NCBI GenBank assembly: GCA_963827855.1
Contig: CAWHBY010000002.1
Coordinates: forward strand, 2,480,001-2,544,000
Direction of reading: 5' to 3'
Length of the DNA: 64,000 nt
From: DTPU01 sp963827855
Lineage (GTDB): Bacteria; Planctomycetota; Phycisphaerae; Sedimentisphaerales; Anaerobacaceae
Both the position numbers and the translations under genes were made by a program. Shown one piece after another: positions 17,822 to 26,572 of this stretch; positions within the stretch are counted from its first letter, which is position 1; each line of letters begins with the position of its first letter. Below the pieces are notes generated by a model. The model saw only the letters and a program-made list of their open reading frames with translations. It did no database searches and was not told the origin of the DNA.

Positions 17822-18517
17822 CTATAATGTCGCGGCCACCTCATAGGCCACAAACTTCAAGAACTCCAGGCTGCTGACCACCACGAGGGTGTCCGACATC
17901 GTGTTCCGTGCAGATCGGATCTCCGCCTTGAGGTACTTCTTGATGCGGGCCTCCGTATTGCGGTCAGTGCTGTCCCAGACCTGCTCCACGGCCCAGACCA
18001 ACTGGCCGTCGGTCAGATCGATCAGCTTCAGCCGGAGCCCGATCATGAGGTGTGGATACGGGTGGTACTCGGTCACCACGCCGATCAGCAGGGCATCGCA
18101 TCCCAGGGCCTGCCGAATCTTCATGCACTGCTCCGCGCTGGGGATGGCCCCCGAGTCCATCTGCAGGGACCGCCAGGATGGATTGGCCTGGCTGATCGGG
18201 GTGAGCCCGAACCGCTGCCTCTTCTGAACCGCCACGTACAGCGCGTCGCCCACGTCCTTGGAGACCGACGGGAAGCCGGATCGATTGTCGAACTCTACCA
18301 GGGCCACGCGTCCCAGATGCGCAGGGTCCTTTCTCGGATTGAGATAGGTAGCCCCTTGCATGGGAGGGTAGGACGGCCGGGAGCTGCAGCCAGCCGCCAG
18401 AAGACTGGTCGCTACGATCAGGACTCCACAGAACCGCTCCCAGCGGACTCTCTTCCGAAGGCCCCAGTCCCCGGCCTTGGGGCCAAGGCGTGACAGGATC
18501 ATCCAGCAGCCGCTCAC
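17822..18517 (-). CDS. lipoprotein with CsgG/FlgO-like domain
   Basis: A 231-residue protein with a lipobox (SLLAAGC) after a long basic N-terminus. The mature part, starting near VALVEFDNRSGFPSVSKDVGDALYVAV, resembles the CsgG/GNA1162/FlgO fold, in which a FD/EFxN segment opens the domain; GCDALLIGVVTEYHPYPHL is the second typical strand pair. FlgO-type lipoproteins support the flagellum at the outer membrane in vibrios, so the flagellar neighbourhood makes this plausible. The GTG start at 18517 overlaps the TGA of the upstream gene by four bases (GTGA), showing translational coupling with the coiled-coil lipoprotein. Confidence 0.65.
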   Translation of the reverse strand: MSGCWMILSRLGPKAGDWGLRKRVRWERFCGVLIVATSLLAAGCSSRPSYPPMQGATYLNPRKDPAHLGRVALVEFDNRSGFPSVSKDVGDALYVAVQKRQRFGLTPISQANPSWRSLQMDSGAIPSAEQCMKIRQALGCDALLIGVVTEYHPYPHLMIGLRLKLIDLTDGQLVWAVEQVWDSTDRNTEARIKKYLKAEIRSARNTMSDTLVVVSSLEFLKFVAYEVAATL

Positions 18518-19170
18518 GGTGTCGATCCTTTGGAGGACTCAGCGGTCCCCTGGCTATTCGGGTTCGCCTGATTCGGATCAGCCGCCCCAGGCACGGATGC
18601 CGATGCGGGCGGCTCAGCGCCCAGCACCTCGAGGACCTTGAGCAAGGCCTCCAGTTGCGCCTTGGCCGCCCCTCTCATCTCGCTGCGGAATCCCAGGATG
18701 TCGCTCTTCCAGTTGTTAAGTTCTCCCAGCATCTCGATCAGCAAGTTGTTGGCCTCGGTCAGTTCGGCCTGAGTCTGCTTGAGCTGGGCCTCCAGGCCTG
18801 CCGACTGCTTTGCCAGCCGGCTATTCTCCTCCGTGAGCTGCTGGTTCTGCTGCTGCAGGGTGGCGGCCTTTTCGGCTAGTTGCGTAACCCTTTCCGCCAG
18901 GTCCACCGCAGCACCGGACCCACCGCGGCCCGCCTGAGCCCCCTCAAACCGCTTGGCCACTGGATCCTGCGGTCCGGACGGCTGGGACGCGCAACCTCCC
19001 CCGACCAGGGCGACCGAGATCGCTGCCCAGGCGGCCAGCCTGCATATCCCACGAGACCGGGTCCGCTGTCGGCCGGACCTGTCCGCCACCCGTGATCTGC
19101 AGCCGCCGTCAGTGCGGCCGTAGCAGCACAGCCGAGACACACGGGCGAGCATCATCCATTTGCCCCGCAT
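18514..19170 (-). CDS. lipoprotein with coiled coil, unknown function
   Basis: A 218-residue protein with a hydrophobic segment and lipobox (LVGGGC) near residue 59, so mature protein is likely lipid-anchored. It has a clear heptad coiled coil (about 85-145: VTQLAEKAATLQQQNQQL, then SAGLEAQLKQTQAEL), and a Pro/Asn/Gln-rich tail. I choose the ATG at 19170 because GAGGAAACAGGG precedes it; the frame stays open further upstream. It is coupled by a 4-base overlap to the CsgG/FlgO-like lipoprotein, so the two probably work together in the envelope, perhaps around the flagellar rings. No family is recognised. Confidence 0.65.
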   Translation of the reverse strand: MRGKWMMLARVSRLCCYGRTDGGCRSRVADRSGRQRTRSRGICRLAAWAAISVALVGGGCASQPSGPQDPVAKRFEGAQAGRGGSGAAVDLAERVTQLAEKAATLQQQNQQLTEENSRLAKQSAGLEAQLKQTQAELTEANNLLIEMLGELNNWKSDILGFRSEMRGAAKAQLEALLKVLEVLGAEPPASASVPGAADPNQANPNSQGTAESSKGSTP

Positions 19171-19195
19171 AGGCACATCCCTGTTTCCTCTAATC

Positions 19196-19423
19196 CTAGC
19201 CATGCTCACACCGGACGTACATTTTGGCTCCACACGAGCACAGGATTTCCAGGACCGTGTACGAATCCCGCTGTTCGGCAATCCGTACCTGCTCGGCGGA
19301 CGAGGCCGGCGCCTCACTGGCGCCATCCGACCCTGCGCCTATCCTACCAAGCTCGCAACGACCTTCAAGCTTCACTTGACTGCTTCGCAGTATGTGTCCC
19401 ACGCCTGGCTCTCCAAAAAACAT
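19196..19423 (-). CDS. possible small protein with Cys-rich C-terminus
   Basis: A 75-codon frame that ends YTVLEILCSCGAKMYVRCEHG, a C-x-C plus C-x-H arrangement that could bind zinc. ATG at 19423 has only a short AGGA-like site; a GTG further in is an alternative start. It fills an otherwise empty 280-base spacer between two flagellar-cluster genes on the same strand. The N-terminal third has no recognisable pattern, so the start is unsure and the gene itself is tentative. Confidence 0.35.
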   Translation of the reverse strand: MFFGEPGVGHILRSSQVKLEGRCELGRIGAGSDGASEAPASSAEQVRIAEQRDSYTVLEILCSCGAKMYVRCEHG

Positions 19424-19452
19424 GGTCCTGGATCCCCTGGTCCCCAGTCCTC

Positions 19453-19680
19453 TTAGGCCCGGTAGTCGACCGTGTGGGGGTCTTCCTCGTCCGCGGCCGT
19501 TTCCGCAGCCCCTGTCGAGGCGGGCGACGACGGATCGACCTCCTCGGGCGCCGCCCGCTTGGACCGCCGTTCTCCATTCTTCTCCTCACGTTTCCGTTCC
19601 TTGCCGGGCTGCGTGGGCTCCAGGCCAAAGAGGCCGCCCGACGTCTCGACGCGGATGGAGGTGTAATCAGAATTGTTCAT
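19453..19680 (-). CDS. small charged disordered protein coupled to fliA
   Basis: A 75-residue, highly charged, low-complexity protein (GKERKREEKNGERRSKRA, then acidic and Ala-rich), without membrane segments. Its ATG at 19680 lies inside the last codons of fliA (14-base overlap) after GGAAAG, so it is translated with fliA. Function unknown; conserved position next to the sigma factor would suggest a regulatory or scaffold role, but nothing in the sequence shows one. Confidence 0.55.
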   Translation of the reverse strand: MNNSDYTSIRVETSGGLFGLEPTQPGKERKREEKNGERRSKRAAPEEVDPSSPASTGAAETAADEEDPHTVDYRA

Positions 19681-20500
19681 CTTTCCAGGCCCTCAGGGTG
19701 GCCGATAGGCTGAACAAGGCACTGGCGTGAAGCTGACTGACGCGGGATTCCGTGATCTTCAGGACCTCGGCAATCTGCTTCATGGTCAGATGCTGCTGAT
19801 AGTAGAGGACGATCGTCTGCCTCCGTCGCGTGTCCAATTGCCTGATGGCCTCGGTCAGCTCCTCGACCAGCTCGGCCCGCTCCAACTGGTGGTCCGGCCC
19901 CACCGTCTCTCTCGCCGGAAGAGACTCATCCAGCGATGGACCGTCCTGCTCAGACGCGCTGAGAGAGACGAACCGCTGCGTCCGGGCGGTGTCCAGGAGC
20001 TGGAGGATCTCGTGGGGACTGACCCCCTGCGCAACGGCCAGCTCTTCATCGGTAGGCGCGGTCCCGGTCTGCTCCGTGATCTGGCGGCTGAGTTCCATGA
20101 CCTCCTTGACCTGCCGGCTCAGACCGGCCGGCAGCATGGACGCGCTCCGCAGTTCGTCCAGGATGGCCCCCTTGATCCGGATGTACGCGTACGTCTTGAA
20201 GCCCGCGCCATGGGACGCGTCGTAGTCCCGCACCGCCTTCACCAGACCCACGGTCCCCGCGGAGACCAGGTCCTCGAACGACAGGGGCGGTCTCAGGTAG
20301 CTGGTCACTTTGTGGGCAATGCGATTCACAAGAGGGAGATACTCGGCAATCTGGGCCTCGGAGAGGGCCTGCGTCTTCTGGTCCCCGTAGGTCCGCAAGG
20401 CCACCGTCTTCATGTGCAGAGGCGGCGCCTGGGCCGCGAGCGTCGCGGTCTCTCCACCCTGGGCTGGGTTTGTCCTGTCATCGTCAAGATGGGTTGTCAC
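19667..20500 (-). CDS. fliA: RNA polymerase sigma-28 factor FliA
   Basis: A 277-residue sigma-70-family factor of the FliA/WhiG group. Region 2 reads EYLPLVNRIAHKVTSYL, SFEDLVSAGTVGLVKAV and FKTYAYIRIKGAILDELR; region 3 has RQVKEVMELSRQITEQTG; region 4 has LDTRRRQTIVLYYQQHL and MKQIAEVLKITESRVSQLH. It should direct late flagellar and chemotaxis genes. A 40-residue N-terminal extension precedes region 2, longer than in enterobacteria. The start is GTG at 20500, inside the upstream small membrane gene, indicating coupling. Confidence 0.95.
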   Translation of the reverse strand: MTTHLDDDRTNPAQGGETATLAAQAPPLHMKTVALRTYGDQKTQALSEAQIAEYLPLVNRIAHKVTSYLRPPLSFEDLVSAGTVGLVKAVRDYDASHGAGFKTYAYIRIKGAILDELRSASMLPAGLSRQVKEVMELSRQITEQTGTAPTDEELAVAQGVSPHEILQLLDTARTQRFVSLSASEQDGPSLDESLPARETVGPDHQLERAELVEELTEAIRQLDTRRRQTIVLYYQQHLTMKQIAEVLKITESRVSQLHASALFSLSATLRAWKDEQF

Positions 20501-20726
20501 TGGCGTGGCCCTCTGGTGTCTCGGTCAAGTGGTCGATCAGGGCACGAGTCAGCACGGCGTTGATCGCCTTGGCGGCCAGAGTGCCCCCGATATATCCCAT
20601 CAACGCCCCCACCACCGCTCGTTTGCAGCACGCGTAGGGGGCCAGGCCGGCCACAGCTCCGACCAGCCCGACGGTAAAGAAGCACAGGACCGCGACGGTT
20701 CCTGCGGTCAATCGCTCGTGCAACAT
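20484..20726 (-). CDS. small membrane protein between flhA and fliA
   Basis: An 80-residue protein with two hydrophobic segments (LTAGTVAVLCFFTVGLVGAV and a Gly/Ala-rich second one around GALMGYIGGTLAAKAI). The ATG at 20726 follows AAAGGAAG. It overlaps the fliA start by 17 bases and begins 35 bases after the flhA stop. No known flagellar protein of this size matches with confidence; it might be an accessory subunit of the export apparatus membrane ring, which is inference from position only. Confidence 0.6.
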   Translation of the reverse strand: MLHERLTAGTVAVLCFFTVGLVGAVAGLAPYACCKRAVVGALMGYIGGTLAAKAINAVLTRALIDHLTETPEGHASDNPS

Positions 20727-20761
20727 CTGAATGCACTTCCTTTCATCCTCTGCGACGCCCC

Positions 20762-22939
20762 TTACGAAACGCCCGCGCCGGCCAACTGACCCCTGGGTTC
20801 CAGGCTGCCCTCCTCTGCAGCCACATCGATCGTGGCGATCGGCTCCACGGGCGTGCCCAGGATCACCTCGTCATACGCCAGCACCGGCAGCAGCCGAACC
20901 GTACGAGAGAGCATCTCGGCCAAGGAATGCCGAAGCCTCGAGTCGCACAGGAGCACCACGCGGTCCAGCCCCCTGTCCATCGCCACCTTCCAGGCCGCCG
21001 CCACCTGCCGGCTGACCGCCATGGCCAGCTCCGAAGGCAGCGCCACGCGCAGCTCGCCCCCTTCCTGGCGAACCAGCGAAGTCATCTGATGCTCGAGGCC
21101 AGGCTCAAAGGTCAAGGCCAGGATCCGCCCATCCTTGCTGCGGAACTGCTGGGTAATCGTGCGGGCCAGTGCCTTGCGAACCATCTCCGTGAGAATGACG
21201 GGGCTCTTGGCCTTGGGCGCATTCTCGGCCAGGGCCTCGAGAATCGTGGTCATCTCGCGGACGGGAATCCCCTCTCGCAGAAGGTTCCTCAGGACACGCT
21301 GCAGGAGCCCCACCGACATCTCCCCGTTGACGCCCAGGGATTCGCCCACCAGGGACGGCTGGGTCTTCCGCAGCCGCTCGACGAGCTGTTGCACGTCCTC
21401 CCGCGTCAGCAGCTCATCGGCGTGCTGGCGCAGGCTCTCGGACAGGTGCGTCATGAAGACGGACTCCGGATCGATCACGGTGTACCCGTTCAGCTCTGCC
21501 TGTTCCTTGTCTTCGGGGGAGATCCACAGGGCCGGCAATCCGTACACTGGTTCGGTGGTCGCGACGCCGCGGACCTTGGCCTGTGCCATCCCGGAGTCCA
21601 TGGCCAGAAAAAGGCTGGGCTCCAGATGGCCCTTGGCAATGGGGACTTCGCTGAGCCGGATTTCGTAGGCGTTGGGCTCCAACAGGATGTCGTCCCGCAG
21701 CCGCACCAGCGGGATCACGATGCCCAGGTCCTGGACAAACTTCCGCCGCAGGGCTCCGATCCGCTCGAAGATGGTCTGGCTCCTGCGGGGATCGACCATG
21801 CCGACCAACCGCACGCCCACGTGCACCGAGACCCGGTCGATCTCGAGCAGTTCCTCCACAGGCTCCTTGTCCTTCTTCTTCTGGGGAGCCGCGGCCGGCT
21901 GGGTCTTGGCCGCCTTCTCGGTACGGGCAGCCATCTGGCCCATGACGGCCATCCCGGCCGCCAGCATGAGGAACTGCACCTTGGGCAGTCCCGGCACCAG
22001 CGCCATGGCCGCCACGATCGCCGCGGCGGTCATCAGAGGCCGGCTGGTCTGGAAGAACTGCTTGGAGAGATCCTGGCCCACGTTGTAGCTGGAGGAGATC
22101 TTGGTGACCAGAAAGCCCGAGCTGACGGAGATGATCACCGAAGGGATCTGGTTGACCAGGCCATCGCCGATCGACAGCACTGAGTAGGTTCGGACCGCCT
22201 CGCTGAGGGACATATTGTGGGCGTAGCCGCGGGTAATGCCTCCCACCAGATTGATGCCCACGATCACCAGCCCCGCCTTGGCGTCTCCCCGGATGAACTT
22301 GCTGGCACCGTCCATCGCGCCGTAGAACTCACTTTCCTTGATGACCTTGGACCTCCGCTCGTTGGCCTGGGCCTCGGTGATCAGGCCCGCGTTCAGATCC
22401 GCGTCGATGGCCATCTGCTTGCCGGGCATGGCGTCCAGGGTGAATCGCGCCGCCACCTCGCTGATCCGCTCCGCGCCTTTGGTGATGACGACGAACTGGA
22501 TGATCACGAGGATCAGGAAGATCACCAGACCCACGACCAGGTCGCCTCCCGCCACGAACTCGCCAAAGGTCTTGATCACGTGGCCGGCGTCGGCGTTGAG
22601 CAGGATCAACCGCGTGGAGGCCACGTTGAGGGAAAGCCGGAAGAGGGTGACGAACAGGAGCAGGGACGGAAACGTCGAAAGCTCCAGGGCCTCCCTGGCC
22701 GAGAGGGTCACGATCAAGACGGCGATGGCCAGGGCGATGCTGCACGTCAGGAATAGGTCCAGGATAGGCGTCGGCAGCGGCACGATCAACGTGGCCAGCA
22801 CCACGACCAGCCCAAAGGCCAGAATCGTGTTGCTGTGCGCCATCAGAGGCGACAGGGGCGCAGCGACCTGGGGCTCCGCCGTGGTCGGGGCGGCTGGCTC
22901 CGAGGGGGCCCTGGATCTGGATGGGCCTGCCTTAGCCAT
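20762..22939 (-). CDS. flhA: flagellar type III export protein FlhA
   Basis: A 725-residue inner-membrane export gate protein. The N-terminal half has about eight membrane segments, with the FHIPEP-family block around ITKGAERISEVAARFTLDAM and PGKQMAIDADLNAGLI; LSIGDGLVNQIPSVIISVSSG follows. The C-terminal half is the cytoplasmic domain that binds chaperone-substrate complexes. A 35-residue Pro/Ala-rich N-terminal extension is slightly longer than usual. The start overlaps the fliN stop by 8 bases. It works with FlhB, FliPQR and FliI, which are not in the window. Confidence 0.96.
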   Translation of the reverse strand: MAKAGPSRSRAPSEPAAPTTAEPQVAAPLSPLMAHSNTILAFGLVVVLATLIVPLPTPILDLFLTCSIALAIAVLIVTLSAREALELSTFPSLLLFVTLFRLSLNVASTRLILLNADAGHVIKTFGEFVAGGDLVVGLVIFLILVIIQFVVITKGAERISEVAARFTLDAMPGKQMAIDADLNAGLITEAQANERRSKVIKESEFYGAMDGASKFIRGDAKAGLVIVGINLVGGITRGYAHNMSLSEAVRTYSVLSIGDGLVNQIPSVIISVSSGFLVTKISSSYNVGQDLSKQFFQTSRPLMTAAAIVAAMALVPGLPKVQFLMLAAGMAVMGQMAARTEKAAKTQPAAAPQKKKDKEPVEELLEIDRVSVHVGVRLVGMVDPRRSQTIFERIGALRRKFVQDLGIVIPLVRLRDDILLEPNAYEIRLSEVPIAKGHLEPSLFLAMDSGMAQAKVRGVATTEPVYGLPALWISPEDKEQAELNGYTVIDPESVFMTHLSESLRQHADELLTREDVQQLVERLRKTQPSLVGESLGVNGEMSVGLLQRVLRNLLREGIPVREMTTILEALAENAPKAKSPVILTEMVRKALARTITQQFRSKDGRILALTFEPGLEHQMTSLVRQEGGELRVALPSELAMAVSRQVAAAWKVAMDRGLDRVVLLCDSRLRHSLAEMLSRTVRLLPVLAYDEVILGTPVEPIATIDVAAEEGSLEPRGQLAGAGVS

Positions 22940-23384
22940 GGATCAGAGGACCTCCTTCAGGGCTCTCAGGAGCGATCGTCCGGATCTCACGTCTGACCTC
23001 CAGCACCAGGCCGTCGACCGACGTGATCTGCCGGATGCGGACTCCGAAGCGGTTGTCGACCACGACCACGTCTCCCTCGGCGAACTTGGCGCCCTGGAGA
23101 TACAACTCCACCGGCGCCTCGATCGGCTTGCCCAGCTCGACGATCGCGCCAGGGCCCAGTTGGAGCAGACGCCGGAGCGGGATCTGGGTCTGCCCCAGCA
23201 TCACGGCCACGGTCACGTCCATGTCCAGCAGCAGGTCCAATTGGCCCGTGGAGGGATGAGCCGCGCCTTCAGCCAGGTGAGGGAACTGCACCGCCTGCGC
23301 AGCCGTGGGGCTCCCGGTGGGCGCCTCCGCGACCGCGGTGGACGTTGCAGCAGTGGACTCGCGTTCTTTGATTGCCTTGGCCAT
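22932..23384 (-). CDS. fliN: flagellar motor switch protein FliN
   Basis: A 150-residue C-ring protein. The C-terminal SpoA domain is typical: LDLLLDMDVTVAVMLGQTQI, LLQLGPGAIVELGKPIEAPV and VVVVDNRFGVRI. The N-terminal 55 residues are a variable acidic/Ala-rich linker. FliN forms the lower C-ring with FliM and controls export and rotation sense. The ATG at 23384 is chosen over a TTG 10 codons upstream; neither has a strong ribosome site, and coupling to fliM (26 bases away) is likely. Confidence 0.93.
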   Translation of the reverse strand: MAKAIKERESTAATSTAVAEAPTGSPTAAQAVQFPHLAEGAAHPSTGQLDLLLDMDVTVAVMLGQTQIPLRRLLQLGPGAIVELGKPIEAPVELYLQGAKFAEGDVVVVDNRFGVRIRQITSVDGLVLEVRREIRTIAPESPEGGPLIHG

Positions 23385-23410
23385 AGTGAGTATCCGTTGG
23401 GTGAGAAGAC

Positions 23411-24373
23411 TCAACTCGCTGGTGAAACGGCTTCTGTGATCAGGACCGCCAGGCCGCCGTCGTGCTGGCCCGGAACGCCTCTGAAGGCCAACCGGCCTCG
23501 GACGAGGACATCGACCGGGTCCTCAAAGGACTGGTCCAAGACCACCACATCGTCGACCGCCAGTCCCAGGACGTCGTGGAAAGACAGATCCACGGTTCCG
23601 AACCGCGCAGCCACGGTCACGTCCAGATCCTGGAGGCATTGCATGATCCGCTCGGATGCCCCTGCGCCGGAGGCGGGCCCGGCCACCTGGCCGGTCCTTC
23701 CAGCCAGGTTGGCCAGAAGCGAGCACGGCAACACAAAGGAGGCCTCCGAGAGGTCGGGCAGATCGGCCCGCTTCACGCTGAAGTCGATCTTGAACAGCTC
23801 CTCCATGGAGTCCCACGCGACCGGCCATCGCCCCGCGAACAGCTCTGCCGCAGGTGCGATCGAAAGACCCGAACCGTCCGCCTTCAGGACCTCGACCACG
23901 GCCTTGGCCACGTCGCCGAGCAGAGACCGCTCCAGGGCGGACAGCTCCGCGGGCTCCTGCCCGGAATCCGCGCCCCCCAGCAGCCACTGGGTCCACTGTC
24001 GGGCCGTCTGGACAGGCAGGGTCAAGGCGCCGACCAGATGGTCTGCGCTGGGACCGAACGCAAGGGCAAAGTCCGCAGCCGCAGCCGCATCCGTCTCGCC
24101 CATGACTTGGGAGGCGAAGTGCTGGCTCGTGGAAACGAGCTTGACCTCCGCGGCCCGGCGGGTGAAGCGGACGAACACCTTCCCGATGGCCGCAGTCACC
24201 TGTTCCGCGAACGTCCCAAGGCGCTGCATCTGGTCGTCGGAGAAACTGCGGCACTGTCGCCAATCATGGGGTCGCCAGGCCGGCTCTGCCGAAGGCTCAA
24301 CCGGCCTTGCACCGGCGCCGGCCAGAAGCTGTCGCAGACCTTCACGAGTCAGAGATGGGCTAGGCGCGCTCAT
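23411..24373 (-). CDS. fliM: flagellar motor switch protein FliM
   Basis: A 320-residue C-ring protein with the CheC-like middle domain (about 45-220) and a C-terminal SpoA domain (about 240-310, CLQDLDVTVAARFGTVDLSF and DVVVLDQSFEDPVDVLV). The N-terminal CheY-binding motif normally written LSQ-x-E-I-D-x-L appears as SLTREGLRQLLA, keeping the spacing but not the acidic residues, so CheY binding may differ. It overlaps fliL by 4 bases (ATGA). Confidence 0.92.
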   Translation of the reverse strand: MSAPSPSLTREGLRQLLAGAGARPVEPSAEPAWRPHDWRQCRSFSDDQMQRLGTFAEQVTAAIGKVFVRFTRRAAEVKLVSTSQHFASQVMGETDAAAAADFALAFGPSADHLVGALTLPVQTARQWTQWLLGGADSGQEPAELSALERSLLGDVAKAVVEVLKADGSGLSIAPAAELFAGRWPVAWDSMEELFKIDFSVKRADLPDLSEASFVLPCSLLANLAGRTGQVAGPASGAGASERIMQCLQDLDVTVAARFGTVDLSFHDVLGLAVDDVVVLDQSFEDPVDVLVRGRLAFRGVPGQHDGGLAVLITEAVSPAS

Positions 24374-24972
24374 TGAATGGCGTTCTCGTGGTAGTACACG
24401 TTCACGATCAGGGGTTTTCCCCCGAAGAGCGTGTTGTTCAGACCATCGCGGACGTCACCCAGAATCCGATTGAGGTTCTTCTCGCCCTGGACGTCCGCCA
24501 GACTCAGGCTGGACAGGTAGATGGTCAACCAGTTGGTGATGACCGTCTGCTTCTCCGTGATGTAATTGCTGGCGGCCCCACCGCCCCCATGGCCTCCACC
24601 CCCGCCGCTACCGCTGGAAAGCTTGCCGCTGACCTCCACCGTGAAACCCATGCGGACGTATCGGGTGGCGCCGGGCTCGTTGAGGTTGGCGACCACGGGC
24701 TCGCACTTTTGGAGCCAGGTCTTCTCCGCCTCGCCCTTCTCGTTGAGCTGGTGCTCGTACTCAGGCTTGGGCGCCTCGTTGGCTTCCGCGGGTGGTGGGG
24801 TCTTTGGACGGGCCAACACCCGGCCCAGACCGAATCCTGCACCTGCGAACAGTGGCACCACTGCGGCCATGATGATCCAGGGCAGGTAGCTGGACAGCCC
24901 TCCACCCTTGGCCTGACCTGCCTGCTTCGGCGGTGCTGCAGTCTCTTGTTTGTCAGTCGTCTCGTCTGCCAT
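24370..24972 (-). CDS. fliL: flagellar basal body-associated protein FliL
   Basis: A 200-residue protein with one membrane segment (about 30-50, PWIIMAAVVPLFAGAGFGLG) and a periplasmic domain. CEPVVANLNEPGATRYVRMGF and ILGDVRDGLNNTLFGG with a C-terminal VNVYYHENAIQ match FliL. A Gly/Ser-rich loop (GSGGGGGHGGGG) splits the domain and is unusual. FliL surrounds the stator units and supports torque. It is the first of the fliL-fliM-fliN-flhA block, 51 bases after the upstream activator gene. Confidence 0.9.
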   Translation of the reverse strand: MADETTDKQETAAPPKQAGQAKGGGLSSYLPWIIMAAVVPLFAGAGFGLGRVLARPKTPPPAEANEAPKPEYEHQLNEKGEAEKTWLQKCEPVVANLNEPGATRYVRMGFTVEVSGKLSSGSGGGGGHGGGGAASNYITEKQTVITNWLTIYLSSLSLADVQGEKNLNRILGDVRDGLNNTLFGGKPLIVNVYYHENAIQ

Positions 24973-25023
24973 GGTCCAACCTTTGTGTCAGGCAAGCCGT
25001 CGCGAGGGCCCGGACAGGATCCC

Positions 25024-26541
25024 CTACGCGGGCTGCAAAACGGTCTCTTGGTTGTACTTACGGATGCGTTCCCGCAAGGTCCGGTCACTGATGCCCAGGG
25101 CCTCAGCCGCCTTCTTGCGATTGCCGCTCGTCTTCTCCAACGTCTCCAGAATGGCCCTACGCTCGATCACCTCCAGGGGAACTCCACCTAGGCTGACACT
25201 CCCCTCCATCCTTCTGGGCGTTTCGGCGGCACCCAAGGGCGCCAGCCGGCCGCACACCCCTGCGTCATCCATCAGCCAGGACACGTCCGCCAGGCTCAGC
25301 ACAGGGCCTCGGCCCAGGACCAGGCACGTCCGGACCACATTTCGAAGCTGCCGCACATTGCCCGGCCAGTCATAGTGATGGAAGATCTCCATCATCGTGG
25401 GGTCCAGGTCGGAGATGGTTCGCTGGCTCTCCCTGGCGTATTGGTTGACGAAGTGCCAGACCAGTTCGTCCAGGTCTGTCCTGCGGTCCCGTAGCGGAGG
25501 GATCTTCAGACGCACGGCGCTGAGGCGATAGTAGAGATCCTGGCGGAATCGTCCGCCGCGGACCTCCTCCAGAAGATCCTTGTTGGTCGTGCTGATGAGA
25601 CGGACATTGACCCGGATGGCCTCCTGGCCTCCGACCCGCTCGAATTCCTGGTGTTCGAGAATCCTCAGGAGCTTGGCCTGGAACGCCGGCGGCGTCTCGG
25701 TGATCTCATCCAGCAGCAGGGTCCCGCCGTGAGCCCGCTCGAACCGGCCTTTGTGCTGGCTGTAGGCGCCCGTGAAGGCCCCTTTCTCGTGGCCGAACAG
25801 CTCGCTTTCCAGCAGGGAGTCGCTGAGTGCTGCGCAGTTGACCTTGACGTAGGGTCCCAGTGAGCGCCGGCTCCTGTGGTGAACCAGGAAGGAAAGCAAC
25901 TCCTTGCCTGTGCCGCTCTCTCCACTGATCAGGACCGGCACGGACGTGGGCGCGATCCGAATGGCCAGGTCCATCACCTGGGCCATCTGAGGGCTCTTGC
26001 CCACGATCTGGTAGAGGGGATGGGAGGCCTCCTCGGCGCTGGCCAGGTGGGAGACGCGGCGGCTCGGGAGCAGGCGATCCAGGATCTGGGCCACCTGGTC
26101 GCGGTCCATGGGTTTGAGCAGGAAGCCGTTGGCGCCCGCCTCGGCCACCTCGTGAACGACCCGGGCGGTCAGCCTGAGCAGGCCCTCTGCCAGATTCCCC
26201 TGACGGGCCGTCGCCTGCAGGCATGCCCCTAGATCATCGACCCCTGCGGTCACGATGATCGGCAGTTCCGGCTGATTCGTGCGGAGCTGCCGGATCACGT
26301 GCGCGTCGATCAGTCCGCCAGCCGGCCCCTCGGGTCCAGAAACGGTCTGCAGGGAGACAAACACCAAATCACACTCACACCGATCCACGAATTCCAGGGC
26401 AGCCCGCCGATCTTCGACGATATGGGCACGAATACCCCGGCGGGCCAGGATCTGGAGCATCAGCCTGGCCACGGCCGGGTCTGCATCGACGATCAGGACG
26501 CTCGCCGCGCTTCCCTTGCCCAACGTCTGCACACTGTCCAT
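25024..26541 (-). CDS. sigma-54-dependent response regulator, FlrC/FleR-like, with degenerate receiver
   Basis: A 505-residue activator: receiver domain (about 10-140), AAA+ domain (about 165-400) with GESGTGKEL (Walker A), GAFTGA (sigma-54 contact loop) and GGTLLLDEI (Walker B), and a Fis-type helix-turn-helix (RKKAAEALGISDRTLRERI). In the receiver the acidic pair is kept (VLIVDADPA) but the phospho-acceptor Asp is replaced by Ser in CDLVFVSLQ, so it may work without phosphorylation. It is embedded in the fliL-flhA operon and probably activates flagellar sigma-54 promoters. The ATG at 26541 follows GTGGAG; the GTG at 26556 is an alternative. Confidence 0.9.
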   Translation of the reverse strand: MDSVQTLGKGSAASVLIVDADPAVARLMLQILARRGIRAHIVEDRRAALEFVDRCECDLVFVSLQTVSGPEGPAGGLIDAHVIRQLRTNQPELPIIVTAGVDDLGACLQATARQGNLAEGLLRLTARVVHEVAEAGANGFLLKPMDRDQVAQILDRLLPSRRVSHLASAEEASHPLYQIVGKSPQMAQVMDLAIRIAPTSVPVLISGESGTGKELLSFLVHHRSRRSLGPYVKVNCAALSDSLLESELFGHEKGAFTGAYSQHKGRFERAHGGTLLLDEITETPPAFQAKLLRILEHQEFERVGGQEAIRVNVRLISTTNKDLLEEVRGGRFRQDLYYRLSAVRLKIPPLRDRRTDLDELVWHFVNQYARESQRTISDLDPTMMEIFHHYDWPGNVRQLRNVVRTCLVLGRGPVLSLADVSWLMDDAGVCGRLAPLGAAETPRRMEGSVSLGGVPLEVIERRAILETLEKTSGNRKKAAEALGISDRTLRERIRKYNQETVLQPA

Positions 26542-26572
26542 GGGGATCAACTCCACGAGTGGGCCGCTCCTA

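Noticed and set aside
22338..24473. 711-codon plus-strand frame opposite flhA, fliN and fliM
   Set aside because: Shadow of conserved flagellar genes; no recognisable domain.
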